Part shown: positions 1 to 5,864 of the stretch, one piece after another
Layout of the letters: each line of letters opens with the position of its first letter
Numbering within the stretch: position 1 is the first letter of the stretch
Origin: Cycloclasticus sp.
Lineage (GTDB): Bacteria > Pseudomonadota > Gammaproteobacteria > Methylococcales > Cycloclasticaceae
Reading direction: 5' to 3'
DNA: 5,864 nucleotides
NCBI GenBank assembly: GCA_016764415.1
Contig: JAESRY010000001.1
Location: 1 to 5,864 of the forward strand
The notes under the pieces: model-generated
What the model was told of the DNA's origin: nothing
The model's database searches: none
Seen by the model: only the letters and a program-made list of their open reading frames with translations
Position numbers and translations under genes: made by a program

Positions 1-325
1 CGTGTGTTGCATCCCCAAAAAATACGTTGCTGTGTTGGCGCGAGGTATGTGTCGCTAGGCTTTCAAGCCGTTGTTGCAATTCATCGAGGGAGGACACAAC
101 CAAGGCACATCGATAGTCAAAATGACTACGACAAGCATTTAATGTATAGCTGATAGAGGCCAGTGACACCGCTTTGTTTTCATCCTTTAACGACAATTTT
201 TTTTGTTGTACCAACCACGCAGACAGTTCAACCATTTTTTGCGTTAAAGATGAGGGTATTTTTGCAGATAAGGCAATGAGGTAATACGGCTTGACCACGG
301 CGGTTTTAACAACCGCGCTCGGCAC
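1..325 (-). other. Post-KS2 linker, N-terminal part (continues beyond the window)
   Basis: Residues about 1847-1954. After KS2 the protein repeats the KS-associated linker: KPYYLIALSAK (1858-1868) is identical to the copy after KS1, followed by SYTLNACRSHF, DYRCALVVSSL and NVFFGDA. The window ends inside the linker, so whether an acyltransferase, DH, KR or other domain follows cannot be seen. The close match to the first linker suggests the same AT-less layout. A coding-strand A8 run (plus-strand T run 197-204) gives Lys-Lys in a variable part of the linker and does not break the frame. Confidence 0.88.
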
Positions 326-3300
326 ATATTCTTCGATTATCATGTGCGCATTACTGCCACCGGCACCAAATGAACTGATGCCAGCACGACGGGGTTCATC
401 CCCTATCGACGGCCATTCACTCAGTTCTCGTTGCACGACAAACGGTGTCTGCGCAAAATCAATATGGGGATTGAGTGTCTCGGCATGAATGGAGGGCACC
501 AATTGTTTGTGCTGCAGTTGCAATAAGACTTTCGTCAGTGCCACAATACCTGCCGCAGATTCCAAATGGCCCATATTGCTTTTTACCGAACCAATGGCCA
601 GCTTCTTATCGGTTGGCGCACGTTGTGTTTCGCCAAAAGCCCGGCTTAAGCCGCGTATCTCTATCGGATCGCCCAAGCTGGTACCCGTGCCATGGCATTC
701 AATATAACTGAGACTGTCAGGCGTAATATTAGCGCGTTTACAGGCCTCGACTATCACCTCGCCTTGTGCCACCGGGTTTGGCACCGTATAACCATTCGCT
801 TTGCCGCCATGGTTAATACTGCTACCCTTGATAACACCGTAAATATGGTCGTTATCGGCGATGGCTTTGGACAGCGGCTTAAGCAAAACGGCTCCTACAC
901 CTTCGCCTGGCACATAACCATCGCCACCTTCTCCAAAACTCTTACAATGCCCTTCACTCGATAAAAACTTCCCTTGACTTAAAAATTGGTATTTGCTCGG
1001 GTGCGAACTGATGTTCACGCCGCCCGCTAGGGCCATGTGACAATGCCCGTGTTGTATCGCTTCACAGGCCAAATGGATACTGGTCAACGATGACGAACAC
1101 ATGGTATCGATGGCCATGCTCGGACCATGCAGGTTCAAATAAGACGAGACACGGTTGGCGATTGAGGCATAGGATGAACTTGGCAAACCGGCACTCGCCG
1201 ATGAGGTATACAATTGATACGACCCATACATTACACCCACAAACGTACCCACTGAGGACGCAGCATAACCATTGCCTAAGCTGTCAGCGGTATAACCGGC
1301 ATCTTCCAAACAGTGCCAACTCACTTCCAGAAACAAACGTTCTTGTGGGTCCATCAACTCCGCTTCTCGCGGCGAGATATTAAAAAACAGGGGATCGAAC
1401 TTATCAAAATCATCCACAAAGCTTCCCCACTTGCTGTAGCTCTTGCCGGTTTGATTTTTATCTTGACTGAAATAGTCACGGTGATTCCAATGGTCTGCTG
1501 GTATTTCTACAATACTGTCTTTCCCTTCTGTCAGGTTTTTCCAAAATTCATCCAGATTCTTTGCTTGCGGATAATAGCCCGCTAAACCAATAATCGCTAT
1601 GGGCTCAACGGCCGTATTCGGTGTGTGATGCCTTGGTTGAGGGTGCTCGCTTGTGGGCGTTACGGGACGTTCTGTCACAAGGCTTGCGACGGGCGATGAA
1701 ATGGCGCGTAGCGAAGGCAGGGATAACGCCGCTGCGGGCCGATTTTTTTTGACGGCAACGGCCGATGCTTCGCGCTGAGCCGCACCGTTTGAGAAATACT
1801 GCTGCAATGGCTGCGTGTGCTGTGTCACAAAATACGTGGTGAGGGCACTTAGCGTCTGATATTCAAAAAATAATGTCTTGGGTAATGCGCCGAAATCTTT
1901 TTCCAGTACCCGTGTTAATTGCACCACTAAGACAGAATCCAATCCATAGCGCTCAAAGGGAGTGTCCAGCCCTATTTTTTGTGGCTTGAGTTTGAGTACA
2001 TCGCGCAGAAGGCGCATGAGATATTGCTGCATCGCTTCGGTTAACTCACGTGCCGATTCAAGCGACGCGGCTATGGGCAGCTTTGCTTGCTCACTCGCAT
2101 TAGCAGCGTCAATCGTGGGTGTGGTGGTTAAGACACGCTGTATCACCGTCGCATCACCGTACCCTACCACAACGTGTGAAAAGGCGGCAGGCGATACGGC
2201 ATCGCTATCGCCCATCGCCAACACCGTTTCAAAGGCGTGTAACCCTTGCGCCGTTGGTAATGGCTGCATACCCAAGGTATCTGCCAACCACGTTTGGGTC
2301 GCTTCGTCTAACTGCATACCACCCTCACGCCATAACGGCCAACTAATGCTGAGGGTTTTTCCTTGACGTTGGCCTTGTTCCCGTTGATGCTGACGCCACT
2401 GTGCAAAACTGTCCATGAACGCATTCGCACTGGCATAGTCGGCTTGACCCACATTACCCAAGACGCTGGCCAGTGAGGAAAACAACACAAAATACTTGAG
2501 TGGCTCGTGCTTCAACACGGTATCTAAATGCACGGTGCCCGATATTTTCGGCGCTAATACGGCTGCAAATTCTTGTTGGGTCTTATGGCTGAGTAAACTA
2601 TCATGCAATACGCCAGCGCAGTGAATGACGCCATCAATGCGAGTAAAGTGGGCTTTGGCTTTAGCGATGAGTTGCTCAACTCCGTTTCTGTCAGATATAT
2701 CGCACGGGATATACAACACGTCAGCGCCGAGTTGCTCAAGCTGCACCAGCTTCGCTTGCTTCGCGGTGTCCAAGGCACTGCGCCCGGTCAACACCAATTT
2801 TGCATGATACTGCTGCGCCACATACTGCGCGAAGAGGTAGCCTAAGCCACCCAGCCCACCGGTGAGCACTATCACATCACCCGACGCGAGGCTTAATGAT
2901 GTGGTGGTGGGTAGCCGGCTATGTGATATGGCAGACACGGGCACGTCCTTTGCTAAGATGAAGCGTAAAACATGGCGTTTATTATCTTTATACGAAACAT
3001 GTTCCGCTGCATCAGCTTGTACGGTGAGTTCAGCAATCGCGTGCTCAAACAGGTGAGAGGCAGGATTAACACCCCAATTACGTGTATCAACTTGCAGTAA
3101 ACTGTAACAATAACGCGGTTGTTCTTGGCGAATACTTCTGCATAATCCGATTAAGGCGGTATCAACAACTTGATGGATATCCTCTCTATCATTCGAACAA
3201 ATAGATAACAGCCGCAATGCGCTTATTTTAGCGACAATACTGGCTTGTGTGAGTAACCAGACACTCTCAAGCGCGTACGCTAATACCGTGGATAACTTGC

Positions 3301-5864
3301 TGCTTCCCTTATGATAAACATCCCAAACATGTAATACATGACTAATAGTGCGGTTGTCTTTCAGCAAATCGTGCCACAAACGCCGATAGTCATCGGCAAC
3401 GGACAATCGCACTTGGTAATGGTCGTGTTTAAGTTTTTTATAGTCTTTACCCGCACTGACTTGAATGAGGGGTATCTGTGTCGTTGACAGTTGCGCTTGT
3501 AACTGCTCAACATCGCGTTGCTGATTCGTCAAGATTAATAAACCGTTGATAGCGTCTTGGTTCGATGGGTTGGTCGGTAAGTCTTGCGCTTGCCACTGCG
3601 GTACGTAGTAGCACAATGTCGCATCCGCACCGCTGCGTGGTTTCACCGCAGGCGCTGGCAATGAATCAGGCGTTGCCAGCGGCGCTACCTTATTCACTGT
3701 CGTCAATAAACGCGCGCTAACCTTCTGTAAATCAACCAATACTTGACCCGTTTCATCGGTAATTTGTACGTGAGCGCTTATTTCATCGACAGCGTGGTGC
3801 GTGAGGTCGACCAGCACATAACAGGCATCGGTTAAGGCACCGTACACACTGACAACATCCACGGAAAAAGGCACCAATAATGCAGCAGCATCGGCTGGCG
3901 CATGAGACGGCCCCATGGCCATGCCCAACACGGCATGCAAACAACTATCGACTAACGCCGGATGTAACCCATAATCGTGGCGATCGGCCGCCTGGCGTAG
4001 TACCTCACTTAACACCACATAGCCGACGCCTTTACCTTGTTCACTGTCGTATTGTAACCATTGCAAGCACTGAAAGCTTTGACCATAATCGTAGCCCAAG
4101 GTAGCAAGCTGAGCATAGAGCCTATCACCACTGAGCGTCTCTGATAAGGCTTTGCGTGCATTCACTACCTCCAGGCGTGACGGCAGACTTTGTGCCGTGT
4201 GCGCGCCATAAACCAAGGTGCCTTGCGCGTGAACGATGGACGTTGCACCACCGGTGGTATCCACACGCTCACCTGCGCTACTGATGGCAAATGTCACCGC
4301 ATCAGCCTCGGCCGCTGTAGGTGTCAGTGCAACGGATAGCTGCACCGGGTCCTGTTCAACAATGCATGGGTGCATCCATGTCACATCACATAACTGAAAG
4401 ACCGTTTGTGTCAAATGCGCAACATTACCGGCCACACGCGCCATTTCCAAATAAGCCACACCGGGTAACATTTTATGACCTTGAATCACATGATCGGTTA
4501 AATAAAATTCTTGTCCGGTCAATCGTTTCGTGAAACATGGCGCATTGAGCGTTGACACGTTGCAAGTTAGCAACGGATGTAAGGCGGTGGGGTCAGTCGC
4601 AATCACCGCTGGCGTAGTGGCTACCCAATATCGCTCTTTGGCAAAGGCGTATGCCGGTAACGCTATTTTCTGACAAGCTTCATCGCGATGCAATAATGCC
4701 CAATCTAACACGTAGCCTTTACTGTATAAATTGGCTAAAGCCAGCAACGTATCTTGGTATTGTTGCACATCGGCATCGGCAGAAAATTGCTGTAATTTCT
4801 CTACACTGGTTGCCAGGACTTGTTTATATATCGCAGCATCATCAGGTGTGTTACACGCATCGCCCATAAACACATGTGTCAATGTGGAAGGCAATACGCC
4901 CGTATCACTCCCCTCAAATTTTTCCAAACTATCTTGCAAATGCGCTAACGAAGAAACCACTAGCGTGCAACGGTAGTTGAAATGCGCACGACAAGCATTG
5001 AGTGTATAGCTAAGCGACGGTAAAATAATACGATTGGCTTGCTCAACCGTCCATTGCGCTGTCTTTTCACACAACCATGTATGCAGATGCGTGATACTGC
5101 GCTTAAGTGAGGCTTGCGTCTTTGCTGAAAGCGCTATCAGATAATAGGGTTTGATGCGCGCTGATTGCGCTTTTATTTGCTGTGAGTGTAAATAACTGTC
5201 GGGTGTTGCTTCCAGTACCACATGCGCATAGGTGCCGCCCATGCCAAATGAACTCACCACAGCACGGTGCGGATGATTGCCTTGTCGTGGCCAAACTTGT
5301 GATTCTCGTGGAATATATAATGGCGAATCTGCTAACACGATCATCTTATTGAGCGTCTGTAATTTCGGTAAGCCTGGCAAACAGTCATGGCGCATTTGCA
5401 ACAATACTTTGATCACACCTGCAAGGCCTGCAGTGGCCTCCGTATGGCCAATATTCGCCTTCACCGTACCCAACGCACAGAATTGTTGTTTGTCGGTAAA
5501 ACGTCCAAAGGCACGTTTTATCGCATTCACTTCCAGTGGATCGCCCAACTTCGTACCGGTACCGTGTGCTTCAAAATAGGAAATGGTCTCAGGGTCAATA
5601 CCGGAAGCTTCCCAAGCTTTGACTATCACCGCTTCTTCTTGGTCAACATTGGGAATGGTTGGCCCAGCTGAGTGCCCACCACTGTTAACATGCGAACCTT
5701 TGATAATGCCATGCACTGAATCACCCGCCTTCATCGCGTGCGTTAAGGGCTTGATGAGTAAGACCGCCACACCTTCACCCGGTAAATAACCATCGGCTTG
5801 TTCATCAAAGGGGTTAAGTTCATCGGTCAAGGAAAGGGCTTCTATCGCACAAAATGTTTGGTAC
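1..5864 (-). CDS. Modular type I polyketide synthase, trans-AT type, internal fragment (KS-DH-KR-ACP-KS)
   Basis: A single minus-strand frame (codons 5861-5863 down to 2-4) stays open for 1,954 codons, with no stop and no frameshift; all domain motifs fall in this one frame. Both ends are truncated by the window, so no start codon, ribosome binding site or terminator can be assigned. Domain order is partial KS, linker, DH, KR, ACP, linker, full KS, start of a linker. By family knowledge it is a cytosolic multienzyme that builds a polyketide by stepwise condensation and processing on ACP-bound intermediates. No acyltransferase (no GHSxG motif) lies between KS1 and DH, although the flanking linker sequences are kept. 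That layout indicates that a discrete trans-acting acyltransferase supplies malonyl units. Expected neighbours outside the window are more modules, one or more free acyltransferases and tailoring genes. The natural product cannot be named from this piece. The call as a PKS is very secure; the trans-AT assignment is strong but depends on the rest of the cluster. Confidence 0.97.
128..151 (-). repeat. Direct repeat copy B within the KS2 linker
   Basis: The partner of positions 4988-5011, with 21 of 24 bases identical and the same peptide SYTLNACR. The three differing bases form one codon, a synonymous Leu change (CTC in copy A, TTA in copy B on the coding strand). Confidence 0.8.
326..1606 (-). 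other. Ketosynthase domain KS2, complete, predicted active
   Basis: Residues about 1420-1846 (about 427 residues, full length) form the ketosynthase of the next module, which takes the chain from the ACP at 1817-2035. Motifs in order: PIAIIGLAGYYP at the start; SYSKWGSF and LMDPQERLFLE in the middle; the active site DTMCSSSLT with Cys1589 (codon 1097-1099); DGYVPGEG; ECHGTGTSLGDP with His1724 (codon 692-694); KSNMGHLESAAG with Lys1761 and His1766 (codon 566-568); and SSFGAGGSNAH at the end. The Cys-His-His triad is complete, so this is a condensing KS and not a KS0. DTMCSSSLT, KYQFLSQGKF and NHGGKANGYTVPNP are wordings I recognise from trans-AT ketosynthases. The Cys before the first catalytic His replaces the usual Ala. 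Substrate preference cannot be read by eye; the module order suggests an alpha,beta-unsaturated chain. Confidence 0.97.
1607..1816 (-). other. Interdomain linker between ACP and KS2, Pro/Ala/Ser-rich
   Basis: Residues about 1350-1419 show no domain signature. The stretch is rich in Ala, Ser, Pro and Thr, with a basic patch KKN (1372-1374) and a His/Pro-rich end (HPQPRHHTP, about 1406-1414). That is typical of a flexible, poorly conserved tether between a carrier domain and the next ketosynthase. A run of eight A bases in the coding strand (plus-strand T run 1743-1750) lies here. The frame stays open through it, and KS2 is read in frame immediately afterwards. Confidence 0.8.
1817..2035 (-). 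other. Acyl carrier protein domain (ACP), single
   Basis: Residues about 1277-1349 form one carrier domain that tethers the growing chain on a 4'-phosphopantetheine arm. The attachment site is Ser1310 (codon 1934-1936) in YGLDSVLVVQLT, which matches the [D/G]xS motif at the start of helix 2. It is preceded by a helix around LMRLLRDVLKLKP and followed by LPKTLFFEYQTLSALTTYF, which I recognise from trans-AT carrier proteins. Only one ACP is present, whereas tandem ACPs are common in this class. It lies after the KR and before KS2, so it closes this module and hands the chain to KS2. It needs a phosphopantetheinyl transferase encoded elsewhere. Confidence 0.95.
2129..3616 (-). other. Ketoreductase domain (KR), predicted active, probably B-type
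   Basis: Residues about 750-1245 form a full two-part KR that reduces the beta-keto group using NADPH. The structural subdomain (about 750-990) lacks a cofactor motif, includes HVLHVWDV and ALIGLCRSIRQEQPRY, and accounts for the long DH-KR gap, so no methyltransferase or enoylreductase is hidden there. The catalytic half starts with the Rossmann motif LTGGLGGLG (1000-1008). The tetrad is complete and correctly spaced: Lys1106, Ser1130 (in LFSSLAS), Tyr1143 and Asn1147 (in DYASANAF). Leu-His-Asp (1086-1088) occupies the place of the LDD signature and keeps its last Asp. There is no Trp eight residues before Tyr1143, the A-type mark. By the usual rules this predicts a B-type KR giving a D-configured (3R) hydroxyl. 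The tail WPLWREGGM (1175-1183) is typical. Stereochemical type is a prediction only. Confidence 0.93.
3698..4582 (-). other. Dehydratase domain (DH), predicted active
   Basis: Residues about 429-722 (294 residues, normal for a PKS DH) form a double-hotdog dehydratase that removes water from the beta-hydroxyacyl-ACP made by the KR. It opens with the usual HPLL. The first catalytic motif, DHVIQGHKMLPG (457-468), carries His458 (codon 4490-4492) and fits HxxxGxxxxP. The second, HPALVDSCLH (634-643), carries the catalytic Asp639 (codon 3947-3949) in a DxxxH context. The intermediate motif reads YGQSFQ (about 593-598) where YGPxF is usual. Pyran synthases and double-bond-shifting DH-like domains generally lose the Asp or the Pro of the first motif; both are present here, which favours an ordinary dehydratase. 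The position before the KR is standard for DH-KR modules. That it acts in this module is inferred from the domain order. Confidence 0.93.
4622..5203 (-). other. KS-associated linker and post-AT-type linker, with no acyltransferase inserted
   Basis: Residues about 221-414. The block begins with the conserved PYYLIALSAK (239-248), continues with SYTLNACRAHF and YRCTLVVSSL, and ends with LPAYAFAKERYWV (402-414). In cis-AT synthases the first part is the KS-AT linker, and the last motif resembles the LPTYPFxxxRYW segment that follows the AT. Here only about 150 residues separate the two ends, with no GHSxG nucleophile motif and no space for a roughly 300-residue acyltransferase. This retained-linker, missing-AT layout is typical of trans-AT PKS modules and may form a docking surface for the free acyltransferase (family knowledge and inference). 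The first half is strikingly similar to the linker after KS2 at positions 1-301. Confidence 0.88.
4988..5011 (-). repeat. Direct repeat copy A within the KS1 linker
   Basis: A 24-base stretch matches positions 128-151 at 21 bases: 12 identical, 3 different, then 9 identical. It encodes SYTLNACR in both copies. The copies are 4,860 bases (1,620 codons) apart and in register. They are the strongest visible core of a longer duplicated linker of about 100 residues. Confidence 0.8.
5204..5864 (-). other. Ketosynthase domain KS1, C-terminal half (truncated by window edge)
   Basis: Residues 1 to about 220 are the C-terminal half of a beta-ketoacyl synthase, which performs the decarboxylative Claisen condensation that lengthens the chain. 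Visible motifs are ADGYLPGEG (about residues 24-32), EAHGTGT with catalytic His100 (codon 5564-5566), KANIGHTEA with Lys135 and catalytic His140 (codon 5444-5446), and the C-terminal SSFGMGGTYAH (residues 204-214). By alignment with KS2 the active-site Cys should lie about 36 residues upstream of residue 1, just beyond position 5864, so activity cannot be fully judged. Both His residues argue against an inactive KS0. KS1 differs clearly from KS2 (for example HSAGPTIPN against KANGYTVPN in the same region), so the two probably belong to different specificity clades. Confidence 0.95.

Noticed and set aside
457..468. Possible pyran synthase or double-bond-shifting identity for the DH-like domain (residue numbers of the protein given as positions)
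   Set aside because: Those variants generally lose the catalytic Asp or the Pro of the HxxxGxxxxP motif. Both are present here (Asp639, Pro467), so an ordinary DH is the better call.
1962..2366. Plus-strand open frame of 134 codons
   Set aside because: It is antisense to the ACP and KR tail of the PKS. Its translation shows no recognisable domain, and the overlapping minus-strand frame carries conserved catalytic motifs.
2308..2778. Short minus-strand frames (60 and 74 codons) in other registers, and one at 5103-5294
   Set aside because: Their codon phase differs from the PKS frame, which is continuous through these positions with KR and linker motifs. They are shadows of the main gene.
2882..3697. 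Possible extra domain (C-methyltransferase or other) in the long gap between DH and the KR Rossmann motif
   Set aside because: The gap of about 270 residues is the size of the normal KR structural subdomain and contains its typical segments. No SAM-binding glycine motif is visible.
5277..5579. Plus-strand open frame of 100 codons, with similar overlapping plus frames nearby
   Set aside because: It lies antisense to the KS1 motifs EAHGTGT and NIGHTEA. A similar antisense frame occurs opposite the matching part of KS2 (475-711), as expected when conserved codons are read backwards.
1..5864. CRISPR array, tRNA, rRNA, insertion sequence, promoter or terminator
   Set aside because: No regular short repeats, clover-leaf-like segments, transposase motifs or intergenic space were found. 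The coding frame fills the window.

Overview
The whole window is an internal piece of one very large gene on the minus strand. In the frame whose codons have their lowest plus-strand base at 2, 5, 8 ... 5861, I translated all 1,954 codons and found no stop. Neither the start nor the end of the gene lies in the window. Residue numbers below count from the codon at 5861-5863 (residue 1) down to the codon at 2-4 (residue 1954). The product is a modular type I polyketide synthase (PKS).

Domain order, N- to C-terminus (right to left on the plus strand): the C-terminal half of a ketosynthase (KS1, about 5864-5204); a KS-associated linker with no acyltransferase in it (about 5203-4622); a dehydratase (DH, about 4582-3698); a two-part ketoreductase (KR, about 3616-2129); an acyl carrier protein (ACP, about 2035-1817); a Pro/Ala/Ser-rich linker (about 1816-1607); a complete second ketosynthase (KS2, about 1606-326); and the start of a second KS-associated linker (about 325-1). 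No acyltransferase sits between KS1 and DH, and KS2 has motifs I recognise from that group, so this is best read as a trans-AT PKS, charged by a separate acyltransferase encoded elsewhere.

The visible catalytic residues are all intact: KS1 His100 and His140 (its Cys is off the window edge), DH His458 and Asp639, KR Lys1106/Ser1130/Tyr1143/Asn1147, ACP Ser1310, and KS2 Cys1589/His1724/His1766. The simplest reading is one full module (KS-DH-KR-ACP). It would extend the chain by one malonyl unit, reduce the beta-keto group to a hydroxyl, dehydrate it to an alpha,beta-double bond and hand the enoyl chain to KS2. There is no enoylreductase and no room for a C-methyltransferase between DH and KR.

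The source looks bacterial. GC content is moderate (lines I counted range from about 35 to 60 percent). A gammaproteobacterium or a symbiont relative would fit, but this is only a weak inference. I see no RNA genes, mobile elements, CRISPR arrays, promoters or terminators. The points most worth a second look are the contrast between near-identical post-KS linkers and divergent KS domains, an AT-rich stretch in the KR structural subdomain, a Cys in the HGTGT motif of KS2, and two A8 tracts in interdomain linkers.
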